Of a DNA stretch of 64,000 nt, positions 52,621 to 61,186 are shown piece after piece (the first letter of the stretch is position 1; every line of letters begins with the position of its first letter). The position numbers were made by a program, and so were the translations under genes. The notes below the pieces were generated by a model. The model saw only the letters and a list, made by a program, of their open reading frames with translations, was not told the origin of the DNA and made no database searches. The DNA is from Streptomyces aureoverticillatus (GTDB taxonomy: Bacteria; Actinomycetota; Actinomycetes; Streptomycetales; Streptomycetaceae). The stretch is from assembly GCF_014649395.1 (NCBI RefSeq), contig NZ_BMSY01000003.1, positions 186,001 through 250,000 on the forward strand, read 5' to 3'.

Positions 52621-53055
52621 TCAGCCCGCGCTCTGCTCCGCGAGGATCCGGTCCAGGGCCTCGTCGAGATGCGTCTCGAAGTCGACCAGAGACCGCTCCT
52701 GTCCCAGTGGCACCAGCTTGTCCGTCCGGTCGAGGAAGGCGAGCAGCGGCGGAATGCCCACCCTGAACAGTGCTTGATCCTGGCCCACTTGAAGCCGGAT
52801 CAGCGCCTCGTCCAACTGCTCGGGATCCGTGGGCGCGATGCGCACGTCCCCGTCCCCGCACGCCCTGCCCACTCCGTCCACCAGGAGCTCCCGCCCGAAG
52901 GCCCAGGTCACCGGGACATCGCCGGGGAGGTGGAAGGTCAGCCGCACGGCATAGGGATCGCGCGTCTCGTACCGCAGTTCCACCGGGATGCGGAACGACA
53001 GCTCCTCCGACACAAGGAAGCTCATCATGACCTCTGCCTGGACCGACTCTCGCAT
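52621..53055 (-). CDS. ssgA: SsgA, activator of sporulation-specific septation
   Basis: The 144-residue SsgA-like protein has the diagnostic sequences VSEELSFRIPVELRYE, YAVRLTFHLPGD, PVTWAFGRELL and FLDRTDKLVPLGQE. SsgA is confined to sporulating filamentous actinomycetes, binds no DNA, and promotes septum placement and hyphal fragmentation by localising SsgB and the division machinery. The combination MRESVQAEVMMSFLVSEEL and the neighbouring ssgR distinguish it from SsgB-G paralogues. The ATG has only a weak upstream GGTAGGCGG. In S. coelicolor its transcription depends on SsgR (recalled). Confidence 0.93.
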   Translation of the reverse strand: MRESVQAEVMMSFLVSEELSFRIPVELRYETRDPYAVRLTFHLPGDVPVTWAFGRELLVDGVGRACGDGDVRIAPTDPEQLDEALIRLQVGQDQALFRVGIPPLLAFLDRTDKLVPLGQERSLVDFETHLDEALDRILAEQSAG

Positions 53056-53156
53056 CGCCGCCTACCCCGTCACTAGCCATTTGGTGGCAGGAACCAACTC
53101 CCTGACACTCATGGCATCTTGCTTAACGTACACACCAGATCACAAGGAGTGAGTTT

Positions 53157-54023
53157 TCAGATGCTGATAGAGAAGGCGAGTGTCCTTAGTAGCTTTCCGA
53201 TCTCCTCCTGCAACAGGCGCGTCGCGGGCAGCAATCGGTCCGCCTGCGAGGACGGAACAGAGATGGCCAGCGTGGCCGCAGTAGTGCCCACGGTGAGGGG
53301 AATGGCCGCGCAGACCGTCCCCAGCGCGTACTCCTGATACTCCACCACCGGCGTCATCCGGCCCATCGCGTCCAGCCGCCGCAGCAGCGTCCGATCGTCA
53401 CGCACCGTGTTCGGCGTGAGGGAGCGCACCGGGTGGCGGTCGAGGTGGTCCCGCCGCGCCTCGTCGTCGAGTTGGGCGAGCAGGCACTGACCGATCGCGT
53501 GGGCGTGACCGGTCTCGCGGAAGTCGGCCCACTCCTCGACGGCCGGATTGCCGGAGGTGTCGGCGATGGCCACGATCTCGATCTCGCCGTCGTGGTAGAT
53601 GGCGAAGTACACGGGCACGCCGATGACATCGCGCCAGTGCGCCAGAGTTTCGCCGATCATGAGGCGGCGCTGTTGCTCCGCCGCTCCCGTACTGAGCCGC
53701 TCGGCCGCCTCGCCGAGCACGAACACCCCTTTCTCCCGGCGCAGATAGCCTTCGTGGTTCAGCGTCCGCAGCAGGTGGTACGCCGTCGGGAGCGCGAGGC
53801 CCGCTTCGCGGGCCAGCTGCTTCGCGGGAGCGCCGGCGGGGTGCGAGGCGGCCGCCTCGAGCAGGCGCATCGCCCGTTGCACGGAGCCGATGAGGGTGGG
53901 GCCGACGGTGGTGTGACCAACGCCCGCCGAGGGAGCGCGGGTTGACGGTTCGCCGCCCGAAGTCGCCTCGCTCGGGGGGACGGTGGGCTGGGCGTCAGCG
54001 GGTGCGTCGTCAACCGAGGCCAT
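53157..54023 (-). CDS. ssgR: SsgR, IclR-type regulator of ssgA
   Basis: The 288-residue protein has a 45-residue disordered N-terminal arm, an IclR winged helix (about 46-110: SVQRAMRLLEAAASHPAGAPAKQLAREAGLALPTAYHLLRTL), and the IclR effector domain with ETGHAHAIGQCLLAQL. It is encoded directly upstream of ssgA on the same strand, 101 bases away, as in S. coelicolor where SsgR activates ssgA independently of the whi genes (recalled). The inducing ligand is unknown. The ssgA promoter and SsgR site must lie at 53056-53156. Confidence 0.92.
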   Translation of the reverse strand: MASVDDAPADAQPTVPPSEATSGGEPSTRAPSAGVGHTTVGPTLIGSVQRAMRLLEAAASHPAGAPAKQLAREAGLALPTAYHLLRTLNHEGYLRREKGVFVLGEAAERLSTGAAEQQRRLMIGETLAHWRDVIGVPVYFAIYHDGEIEIVAIADTSGNPAVEEWADFRETGHAHAIGQCLLAQLDDEARRDHLDRHPVRSLTPNTVRDDRTLLRRLDAMGRMTPVVEYQEYALGTVCAAIPLTVGTTAATLAISVPSSQADRLLPATRLLQEEIGKLLRTLAFSISI

Positions 54024-54196
54024 GGGTCACTCCCGAAGCACATGGGGGTCCACCCGCGCCCGGAGGCCACGGGTGGGGCAGTGGGCCCGCCTGCGGGGAA
54101 TCCCCGCGTCGGTTTTCGGACTCTAACCCTTGGCCACCGGTGGCAAGCGCCCTGGAGGGAAACTTCCCCCTGGGGAGGGAACCCTCGCTTCCGCTC

Positions 54197-54412
54197 TCAC
54201 CAGTCGCTACGTGACGAGGACGAGCTGGATATGAACTTCCGTACGACGTAGACCAGTCCGCCGACCAGGGCCACGAAGAGCAGCAGCTTGAAGAGCAGAC
54301 CGAAGACGAAGCCGATCACGCTCGCTATCACACTGCCGAAGACGACCAGGGCGACGACCGGCACCGCGATCCACTTCACCCACCACGGCATACCCGCGAA
54401 GATCTCTCGCAT
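54197..54412 (-). CDS. Small membrane protein (DUF5326-like)
   Basis: The 71-residue protein is almost entirely membrane helix: MREIFAGMPWWVKWIAVPVV and then FGLLFKLLLFVALVGGLVYV, with a tail of six Ser residues. I think it belongs to the Streptomyces DUF5326 family, but from memory only. The ATG at 54412 follows AAGGGCGAGG. A longer frame from 54481 adds a non-conserved-looking basic leader. Function unknown; it lies next to the developmental genes ssgR and ssgA. Confidence 0.7.
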   Translation of the reverse strand: MREIFAGMPWWVKWIAVPVVALVVFGSVIASVIGFVFGLLFKLLLFVALVGGLVYVVRKFISSSSSSRSDW

Positions 54413-54629
54413 TGCCTCGCCCTTACCTTTCTCGCTGCCTCGGGGAACTCCGCTTCCGTGCAGATTTCCCCTCTCACACATTCGATGCTAGGTCGGAAAA
54501 AGCCAGTTCGGGGCCGTGCGATCCCTTGTACTCCCCTGACTCGTCCCCTAGGGACCCGGAGGCCGAAGCCCTGAGACGGCCCCGCCCAGGCTCACGCCGG
54601 ACCGGGTCGACCACGCGGGGCCGACCGCC

Positions 54630-54947
54630 TCACCGCTCCGGTGGCGAGAACACGACGAGGACCCGCAGATCCTCGCTGATGTGGTGGAACTTGTGGGGCA
54701 CCCCGGCCGGCACGTACACGACACTGCCGCGCGCGACCTCCGTCGTCTCCATCCCCACCGTGATCGACGCACGACCGCTGACAACCATGTACACCTCATC
54801 CTGCCGGTGCGGCTGCTGTGGATCGCTCTCGCCCGCGTTCAGCGCGTAGAGCCCGACCGACATGTTCCGCTCCCGCAGAAACTGCAGATACGCGCCGTCA
54901 TTGGCGGCCCGCTCCGCCTCCAGCTCGTCCAGTCGGAATGCCTTCAT
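54630..54947 (-). CDS. Cupin-domain protein
   Basis: The 105-residue protein is a single cupin barrel. Metal-binding residues are visible in motif 1 (PHRQDEVYMVVSGRASITVG: His, Glu) and motif 2 (VPAGVPHKFHHISEDLRVL: His). Small stand-alone cupins act as dioxygenases, isomerases or binding proteins, and the substrate is unknown. It is divergent from the PF04020 membrane protein gene, separated by about 70 bases. Confidence 0.85.
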   Translation of the reverse strand: MKAFRLDELEAERAANDGAYLQFLRERNMSVGLYALNAGESDPQQPHRQDEVYMVVSGRASITVGMETTEVARGSVVYVPAGVPHKFHHISEDLRVLVVFSPPER

Positions 54948-55018
54948 CGCCCTCGTACGCCCCTTGCCCCAGGTCGTGGACCGACCACTGTTTCCTCACG
55001 TCTGCCACGATCAGACAC

Positions 55019-55399
55019 ATGAAGAATTTCGTAGTCAAGACGATCGCCAACGCAGTGGCCCTGGCCGTCGCCGTGTGGCTGCTTGACAAGATCACGCTCA
55101 CCGGCGACAGCACCGGCGAGAAGACCCTCACGCTGCTCGTGGTCGCGCTGCTGTTCGGTCTGGTGAACTTCCTGGTCAAGCCCGTGGTGCAGGTCCTGAC
55201 GTTCCCCTTGTTCATCCTGACGCTCGGCCTGATCACTCTGGTGGTCAACGCCCTGATGCTGCTGCTCACGTCCTGGCTGGCGGACAAACTCGACGTCAGC
55301 TTCCACGTCGAGGGATTCTGGACCGCCGTCCTGGGCGGCCTGATCATCTCGATCGTGTCCTGGGCGCTGAACGTCGCCCTCCCCGACCACAAGGACTGA
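55019..55399 (+). CDS. Four-helix membrane protein (PF04020, phage-holin-like family)
   Basis: The 126-residue protein has four hydrophobic helices and the conserved FGLVNFLVKPVVQVLTFPL and LGLITLVVNALMLLLTSWLAD segments of PF04020, often named 'phage holin family' although it is chromosomal and unrelated to lysis here. No phage genes are present. It lies eight bases upstream of the tyrosine phosphatase gene and is probably cotranscribed with it. Confidence 0.85.
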   Translation: MKNFVVKTIANAVALAVAVWLLDKITLTGDSTGEKTLTLLVVALLFGLVNFLVKPVVQVLTFPLFILTLGLITLVVNALMLLLTSWLADKLDVSFHVEGFWTAVLGGLIISIVSWALNVALPDHKD

Positions 55400-55407
55400 C
55401 CTCATCC

Positions 55408-55953
55408 ATGCCCCGCGCCTCCTCGCCCGCGCCGTCCACCCCGTCCACTCCGTCCGCCCAGGCGCCGTTCGCCGTGTGCTTCGTATGCACCGGCAACATC
55501 TGCCGCTCGCCCATGGCCGCGTCGGTCTTCCGCGCGCGGGTCCGTGACGCGGGCCTCGACGGCCTCGTCGTGGTGGACAGCGCGGGCACCGACGGCTGGC
55601 ACGAGGGCGACGGCGCCGACCCGCGCACCGTCGCCGTCCTGGAGGCCGCCGGCTTCGACACCGACCACCTGGCCCGCCGGTTTCGGGCGGACTGGTTCGC
55701 CCGGCTCGACCTGGTCATCGCCCTGGACCGCGGCCACCAGCGCTCCCTGCGCCGCCTCGCGCCGAGCCCCGCGGACGCGGACAAGGTGCGCCTGCTGCGC
55801 TCGTACGACCCCATGGCGTACGGCGACCTGGACGTGCCCGACCCGTACTACGGGGACGCCGACGGGTTCGAGGAGTGCCTGACCATGGTGGAGGCGGCGA
55901 GTGCGGGCCTGCTCGACGCGGTACGGGACGCGTTGGAAGGACGAGCTGCATGA
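55408..55953 (+). CDS. ptpA: Low-molecular-weight protein tyrosine phosphatase
   Basis: The 181-residue protein has the P-loop CTGNICRS (CX5RS) near the N-terminus, preceded by a Ser/Pro-rich arm, and the general-acid Asp loop DPYYGDADGFEEC. It should hydrolyse phosphotyrosine. The S. coelicolor homologue PtpA affects antibiotic production and differs from PtpB-type enzymes (recalled). The stop overlaps the ATG of the downstream lyase gene, indicating coupling. Confidence 0.93.
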   Translation: MPRASSPAPSTPSTPSAQAPFAVCFVCTGNICRSPMAASVFRARVRDAGLDGLVVVDSAGTDGWHEGDGADPRTVAVLEAAGFDTDHLARRFRADWFARLDLVIALDRGHQRSLRRLAPSPADADKVRLLRSYDPMAYGDLDVPDPYYGDADGFEECLTMVEAASAGLLDAVRDALEGRAA

Positions 55954-57308
55954 CGGACGCGGAGCACATACCGGACCCTGTGACTGCCCCCGCGCGGTCC
56001 GGCGAGGCCACCCCGGCACCACCGACCGGCGACGGCACCCGAGCGGTGCGGGCCGGTCTCCCCGAGCCCACGAAGTACGAGCCGACGCTGCCGGGCCCCG
56101 TGTTCGCGGCCCACTTCCACCTCCCCGGCGAGCCGACAGGTCCGTACGCGTACGGCCGCGACGACAATCCGACCTGGACGCACCTGGAGCGTGCCATCGG
56201 GGAGCTCGAATTCCCGGCGGGGGCGGGTAGCGGGGGCGACGCGGCCGACGCGGCGCGCGAGGGCGGCGCGGATACGCTGGCCCGCGAGGGCGGCGCGGGC
56301 TCCACGGACGACATGGTCGGCAAGCGCGGCCCGGGCGGCGGAGGGGGCGCCGCCGGCTTCCCGCCCGTGGAGACGCTGGTCTTCGCCTCCGGGATGGCCG
56401 CGATCTCCGCCGTGCTCTTCTCCCAGTTGCGCGCGGGCGACGCCGTGGTGCTGCCGGACGACGGCTATCAGGCGCTGCCCCTGGTGCGCGAGCAGCTCAC
56501 GGCGTACGGCATCGAGGTCCGCACCGCACCCACCGGCGGTGACGCGCAGCTCGACGTGCTCGACGGCGCCCGCCTCCTGTGGCTCGAGACACCCTCCAAC
56601 CCCGGCCTCGACGTGTGCGACGTGCGCCGCCTCGCCGACGCCGCCCACGCGCGCGGCGCCCTGGTCGCCGTCGACAACACCCTCGCCACCCCGCTCGGCC
56701 AGCGCCCGCTCGAGCTCGGCGCCGACTTCTCCGTGGCCAGCGGCACCAAGCAGCTCACCGGGCACGGCGACCTGCTCCTCGGCTACGTGGCCTGCCGCGA
56801 CGCCGAGCTGACGGCCGCCGTGCGGCGCTGGCGCAAGATCGCCGGGGCCATTCCGGGGCCCATGGAGGCCTGGCTCGCCCACCGCTCGCTCGCCACGCTC
56901 CAGCTCCGCGTCGACCGGCAGAACGCCAACGCCCTCGCCCTCGCCGAGGCGCTGCGCGACCGCCCCGAGGTGACCGGCCTGCGCTATCCGGGGCTGCCCG
57001 ACGACCCCTCGTACAAGATCGCGGAGCGGCAGATGCGGCGCTTCGGGTGCGTGGTGTCGTTCGAACTGCCTTCACGCGCGCGTGCCGAGCGGTTTCTCGC
57101 AGCCCTGCGGCTCGTCGACGACGCGACCAGCTTCGGCGGCGTACGGTCCACGGCCGAGCGGCGCGGGCGGTGGGGCGGCGACGCGGTGGCGGAGGGCTTC
57201 ATCCGCTTCTCCGCCGGCGCGGAGGACGCCGTGGATCTGGTGGCGGACGTGCTGCGCGCGCTGGACGAGACGGCGGACCAGCGGGATCGCAGTCGTTCGG
57301 CGAACTGA
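55950..57308 (+). CDS. Cystathionine gamma-lyase/synthase-family PLP enzyme
   Basis: The 452-residue protein belongs to the Cys/Met metabolism PLP family. Key segments are YAYGRDDNPTWTHLERAI, the FASGMAAISAVLF glycine loop, LWLETPSNPGLDV, the Asp in VAVDNTLATP, and the PLP lysine in ASGTKQLTGHGD. Between LERAIGELEF and VETLVFASG there is an extra Gly/Ala/Asp-rich insert of about 45 residues with two near-copies of AREGGA(D/G). It lies where a short surface loop is expected and is probably disordered. Reaction direction (lyase, synthase or sulfhydrylase) cannot be told. It overlaps ptpA by four bases. Confidence 0.85.
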   Translation: MTDAEHIPDPVTAPARSGEATPAPPTGDGTRAVRAGLPEPTKYEPTLPGPVFAAHFHLPGEPTGPYAYGRDDNPTWTHLERAIGELEFPAGAGSGGDAADAAREGGADTLAREGGAGSTDDMVGKRGPGGGGGAAGFPPVETLVFASGMAAISAVLFSQLRAGDAVVLPDDGYQALPLVREQLTAYGIEVRTAPTGGDAQLDVLDGARLLWLETPSNPGLDVCDVRRLADAAHARGALVAVDNTLATPLGQRPLELGADFSVASGTKQLTGHGDLLLGYVACRDAELTAAVRRWRKIAGAIPGPMEAWLAHRSLATLQLRVDRQNANALALAEALRDRPEVTGLRYPGLPDDPSYKIAERQMRRFGCVVSFELPSRARAERFLAALRLVDDATSFGGVRSTAERRGRWGGDAVAEGFIRFSAGAEDAVDLVADVLRALDETADQRDRSRSAN

Positions 57309-57516
57309 CCGTAGGCCGCGTACGGGTGGAGGCAGACAGGCGGGCACTGGCCGCAAGCCACCGCGAGTTGACCGCGTACGGGAACCGTCTACGTACAACG
57401 GACGGTCCGAGCCTCCCCCCTCGTGGCTCGGACCGCCCCGGTTCCGCGCGCGAAGAACCGCGCAAACAAGGCTAGTTGACTCTGTGTCAGTGTCCAATCA
57501 CAGTAGCGACAGCAAC

Positions 57517-57535
57517 CTATCGACAAATTTATAGT
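57517..57535 (+). promoter_or_regulatory. LysR-type box overlapping a TATAGT -10 box
   Basis: CTAT (57517-57520) and ATAG (57531-57534) flank a T/A-rich centre, a typical short LysR half-site pair. TATAGT (57530-57535) is a good -10 box 42 bases before the LysR ATG, so the regulator may repress its own gene. The rest of the 268-base gap shows only a GC-poor patch near 57475-57535. Confidence 0.45.
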
Positions 57536-57576
57536 TGGGCGGGCGCCGGGGGCCGACTGGAGAAGAGGGTGGCGAC

Positions 57577-58482
57577 ATGGATCTGGCCCTGTTGCGCACA
57601 TTCGTGACCGTGCACCGGGCTGGGTCCTTCACGCGCGCGGCGGCTCTGCTCGGCCTGTCCCAGCCCGCGGTGACCTCGCAGATCCGCACGCTGGAGCGGC
57701 AGCTCGGCCGCCCGCTCTTCCTGCGCCAGGCCCGCGGCGTGACGCCCACGACCATGGGCGACGAGCTCGCCCACAAGGCCGCCCCGCACCTCGACGCACT
57801 CGTCGAGATCGCCGAGGCCGGGCTCGACGAGGACTCGTCGATCCGTACGCTCCATCTGGCCGGGCCGCCGGAGTTCACCGCCGAACGCGCCCTACCGGCG
57901 CTCACCGCGCTGACCGGCCACGACGGGCAGGGGTTCGCGCTGCGCGCGTCGTTCGGCAACGCGGAGGAGGTCCTGGAAGGGCTCGCCGCCGGGCACCACG
58001 ACCTGGCCATCACCACGGCCCGTCCACGCGGCGCGCTGCTCACCGCGACGCCCCTGTGCGACGAGGAGCACGTGCTGGTCGCCGCGCCCCGCTGGGCCGC
58101 CCGGATCGGCCCCGGCAAACTGCGCCGCAAAGGCGCGGGCACCGTGGAGAACCTGCCGGTGGTGGAGGTGCACGAGTCGCTGCCGCTCGTCTCGCGCTAC
58201 TGGGCCGCCGTCTTCGACTCCCGCCCGGCCGCGTCGGGCGCCGTGATCGTGCCGGACCTGCGGGCGGTGCTCGCCTGCGTGACCACAGGGGCGGGGCTCG
58301 CCGTGCTGCCCCGCTATCTGTGCGCCGCCGCCCTGGAGCGCGGCGACGTCGTGGCGCTGCTCGATCCCCCTGTGCCACCGCTGCGCACGTACTTCCTCGT
58401 CGTACGCACCGGCACACTCGCCATGCCGCATATCGCGCGGGCGCACGAGTGGCTGCTGCGTGCTGCCGCCGACTGGACCTGA
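57577..58482 (+). CDS. LysR-family transcriptional regulator
   Basis: The 301-residue protein has the LysR helix-turn-helix (about 1-65: LLRTFVTVHRAGSFTRAAALLGLSQPAVTSQI) and a type-2 periplasmic-binding effector domain with LAGPPEFTAERALPALTALT and GLAVLPRYL. The start ATG is preceded by AGAGGG. Its target is not obvious: the gene upstream on the same strand is the cystathionine lyase-like gene and the gene downstream encodes a Nudix hydrolase. An upstream CTAT...ATAG element suggests autoregulation. A parS-like site follows the stop. Confidence 0.9.
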   Translation: MDLALLRTFVTVHRAGSFTRAAALLGLSQPAVTSQIRTLERQLGRPLFLRQARGVTPTTMGDELAHKAAPHLDALVEIAEAGLDEDSSIRTLHLAGPPEFTAERALPALTALTGHDGQGFALRASFGNAEEVLEGLAAGHHDLAITTARPRGALLTATPLCDEEHVLVAAPRWAARIGPGKLRRKGAGTVENLPVVEVHESLPLVSRYWAAVFDSRPAASGAVIVPDLRAVLACVTTGAGLAVLPRYLCAAALERGDVVALLDPPVPPLRTYFLVVRTGTLAMPHIARAHEWLLRAAADWT

Positions 58483-58505
58483 CGACGGCCACAGCAGGCC
58501 CGCGA

Positions 58506-58521
58506 TGTTTCACGTGGAACA
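58506..58521. promoter_or_regulatory. parS-like site, 15/16 match, upstream of the Nudix gene
   Basis: TGTTTCACGTGGAACA differs from the parS consensus by one base. It lies in the 59-base gap between the LysR stop and the Nudix ATG, where no coding constraint applies. Confidence 0.7.
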
Positions 58522-58541
58522 GTCCGGGCCACATTTCTCCC

Positions 58542-59024
58542 ATGACCGTCCGACCCGTGGTCAAGCGCACCGCACGTGCCGTCCTCCTCGACGGGGATAA
58601 CCTGATCCTGATCAAGCGGACCAAGCCCGGTGTGGATCCGTACTGGGTCACTCCGGGCGGTGGTGTCGAGGCGGAGGACGCGACCGTCATCGACGCGCTC
58701 CACCGGGAAGTGCACGAGGAACTCGGAGCCAAGATCACCGATGTGGTGCCGTGCTTCGTGGACACGGTCGAGCACATCGGCGAGGACGGCGGCGCGACCG
58801 GCGTGAAGGTGCAGCACTTCTTCGTCTGCCGTCTGGAGTCCATGGACCCGGCGCAGCGGCACGGGCCCGAGGTCGAGGACCCCGCCGGTGAGTACGAGAT
58901 CGTGCGGGTGCCGTTCACCCGGGTCGGGATCGCCTCGGTCCATCTCGTGCCACTGTCGCTGCGGCACTATCTGGACGGCAACATCGAGGGCGTACGCGCG
59001 ATGCACGCGCCTGACCTGGGCTGA
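58542..59024 (+). CDS. Nudix hydrolase
   Basis: The 160-residue protein has a full Nudix box (GGGVEAEDATVIDALHREVHEELGA), so it should hydrolyse a nucleoside diphosphate linked to another moiety. It begins with VVKRTARAVLLDGDNLILIKRTKPG and has the usual length. The substrate (for example oxidised nucleotides, NADH or CoA derivatives) is not specified by any known extra motif. The start ATG is 20 bases downstream of a parS-like site and lacks a strong Shine-Dalgarno sequence. Confidence 0.9.
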   Translation: MTVRPVVKRTARAVLLDGDNLILIKRTKPGVDPYWVTPGGGVEAEDATVIDALHREVHEELGAKITDVVPCFVDTVEHIGEDGGATGVKVQHFFVCRLESMDPAQRHGPEVEDPAGEYEIVRVPFTRVGIASVHLVPLSLRHYLDGNIEGVRAMHAPDLG

Positions 59025-59068
59025 AGGCCAGGTCCTCCCCTGAGGCTGGGCGCGGGGGTGCGCGTGGG

Positions 59069-60811
59069 CTAGTCGCCCGCCGCGACCAGTTCCTCCACCG
59101 AGTCGTGCCGGATGCGGCCCGCCGGTATGCCCACGTCCCGCAGCGCGTCCACTCCGCTGCGGATCATCCCGGGCGGACCCGAGAGATACGCGTCGTACTC
59201 GGTCCACGGGCCGTACTCCCGTACCGCGTCGGGCAGCTGGGCCCGGTTGTCGACGATGGGGCGGACGGCCAGCCAGGGATGGGTCTGCTGCAGGCGCAGC
59301 ATCGTGTCGATGTCGTACAGGTCGTGGTCGGTGCGCGCGCCGTAGAACACCTCGACCGGGCGCCGCCTGCCGTGCTCGGCGACATCCTCGACGAGTGCCT
59401 TGATGGGTGCGATGCCCGTTCCGCCGCCCAGGCAGAGCAGTCCGCTGTCGGTCGAGTGGTCCACGGTCATGGAGCCGGCAGGTGGTCCGAGCCGGACGAC
59501 GTCACCGGGCCGGGCGCGGTGCACCAGCGCGTTGGAGACCCAGCCGGCCGGAATCGCCTTCACATGGAAGGAGAGCAGGCCGTCGGAGCGGGGAGCGGCC
59601 GCGAAGGAGTAGTGCCGCCAGATGCGCGGCCACCAAGGCGTCTCCAGGCTCGTGTACTGGCCCGCCAGGAACGGGTAGGGCTGGTCGGGGCGGACGGTGA
59701 TGACAGCGATGTCGGACGTCCTTAGGTCGTGCGAGACGACCTCCGCGTACCACCAGGCAGGGGCGCGCAGTTCGTCCTCGGCGGCCGCGTCGATCATGAC
59801 CTGGGAGATCGTCGTGTACGCCCGGACCCAGGCGGCCTCGGTCTCGTCGTCCCAGACGGCACTCGCGTACCGGCTCAGCGCGCCGATCAGGCACTCGCCG
59901 ACGGCCGGGTAGTGCTCGGCCCGGGTGCCGTACTTGCGGTGTCCGCGGCCGAGATTGCGCAGATAGGTGACGAGTACGTCGGCGTGGTCGATGTGCTCCG
60001 CGGCAGTCAGCAGCGCCTTGAGCAGCCGGTCGCGCTGGGTGTCCATCGCGGCGGGGAACAGGCCGCGCAGATCCGGATGGCGGGTGAACAGGAGCGCGTA
60101 GAAGTACGAGGTGACCTTGTCGGATACGGGTGCGATCTCGGCCATCGTGCGCTGGACGCGGACGGCGTCGGGGGAGGCGTTCGGGCGCTGGGGGGCGGGC
60201 TCGGAGGGCTTGGCGGGGGCGTCGGGTGCGTCCGGGGTGGCTCCGGCCAGGCCTTCGGCATGGGCGTTGGCGCCGGCTTCGGGGTGGGCGGCTTGAGGCT
60301 GGACGGCGCCGAAGGACCTCGTGGGCTCGGCGGGCTCGGGCGTCTCGGCAGGTTCGGCCGGTTCGACCGGCTCCTCCGGGAGCCTGGTCTCGGCGTCGAC
60401 CTCGTCCTCGGCGACGGCGTGCGTGACGTCCTCGTCCGCGTACGTCACGTCTTCGGCGTACGTCACGTCTTCGGCGTACGTCTCATGCGGCTCGGGGGGC
60501 TCATGCGGCTCGGGGGCCGCGTAGGCCTCGTGCGACTCCTGGGCTGCGGCCGATATTCGTTCCGTTCCCGGCGCCGCAGCGCCCGCGGCGCCGGGCCTGC
60601 CGAGGGGCCGTATCGCCGACACCCGTCGCCCGGACGGCGACTCCCGCTGCCCGTCCCCGGATTCAGCCCCGGGCTCGGCCTGCTCCGCCGTGCGAGGCTG
60701 CTCCGCCTCCTCCTGGCTCCTCGGCGGCCTGCGCGGCGTGAACCAGCCGCCAGAGCCGCCGTTGTCCCCGGAAGTGCCGTTGCCCGCCGACGTGGTGGTC
60801 GGAGCGTCCAT
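59069..60811 (-). CDS. Globin-FNR (flavohemoglobin-like) protein with a long disordered arm
   Basis: The 580-residue protein has three parts. An acidic, Ala/Glu/Pro-rich arm of about 215 residues carries repeats of DVTYAE. A globin domain (about 220-350) has Tyr in VTSYFYALLF and the proximal His in GRGHRKYGTRAEHYPAVG. An FAD/NAD(P)H reductase (about 355-580) has WRHYSFAAAP, LGGGTGIAPIKALV and YLSGPPGMI. The last two parts match flavohemoglobins, which oxidise nitric oxide to nitrate. The arm is not part of the family. I use ATG 60811 because GCGAGG lies six bases ahead; ATG 60832 is seven codons upstream. Confidence 0.85.
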   Translation of the reverse strand: MDAPTTTSAGNGTSGDNGGSGGWFTPRRPPRSQEEAEQPRTAEQAEPGAESGDGQRESPSGRRVSAIRPLGRPGAAGAAAPGTERISAAAQESHEAYAAPEPHEPPEPHETYAEDVTYAEDVTYADEDVTHAVAEDEVDAETRLPEEPVEPAEPAETPEPAEPTRSFGAVQPQAAHPEAGANAHAEGLAGATPDAPDAPAKPSEPAPQRPNASPDAVRVQRTMAEIAPVSDKVTSYFYALLFTRHPDLRGLFPAAMDTQRDRLLKALLTAAEHIDHADVLVTYLRNLGRGHRKYGTRAEHYPAVGECLIGALSRYASAVWDDETEAAWVRAYTTISQVMIDAAAEDELRAPAWWYAEVVSHDLRTSDIAVITVRPDQPYPFLAGQYTSLETPWWPRIWRHYSFAAAPRSDGLLSFHVKAIPAGWVSNALVHRARPGDVVRLGPPAGSMTVDHSTDSGLLCLGGGTGIAPIKALVEDVAEHGRRRPVEVFYGARTDHDLYDIDTMLRLQQTHPWLAVRPIVDNRAQLPDAVREYGPWTEYDAYLSGPPGMIRSGVDALRDVGIPAGRIRHDSVEELVAAGD

Positions 60812-61186
60812 GCTGTGCCTCGCCTCGAACATCTCTCAGTCGGTCCGTGCACTTCCTCACCGGAAGGTGCGTGCTTTCCCCGCCCTGCCCCGGCAGCCCA
60901 TGTCGGCCACATTGAACCCTGGTGCCCCAACCCCTACGGACAAGTAGGGAAAGAATGTGACATTGGCCGCAGTCACCTCACCCGCAGCGTCGCAGCCGCG
61001 CCCCTTGTCCGGAGCGCAAAGCCGGAAGTACGGGTTCTCGATCTCTGTGCCCCGTTAAGCTCTCTTGATCTGCGCCCGCGCCCCCTCGGGTACGCCTCCC
61101 ACGCCCCTGGCTCGAACCCTCTCCGCCCCTGGCTTGAACCGGAGTCGACCATACCGGCCGCCGTCCTGCGCACAAGTACCCTTCCT
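60812..61186. other. Intergenic region with one short inverted repeat
   Basis: These 375 bases hold no convincing gene. CCCTAC (60932-60937) and GTAGGG (60944-60949) form a 6-bp inverted repeat about 120 bases upstream of the globin-reductase start. It may be an operator. I see no NsrR-like site of the S. coelicolor hmpA kind. Confidence 0.4.

Noticed and set aside
55019..55399. The 'phage holin family' membrane protein as prophage evidence
   Set aside because: The PF04020 name is historical; no integrase, capsid, lysin or attachment site is nearby and the neighbours are core genes.
58505..58541. ATG inside the third parS-like site as the Nudix start
   Set aside because: It is out of frame with the Nudix domain by one base.
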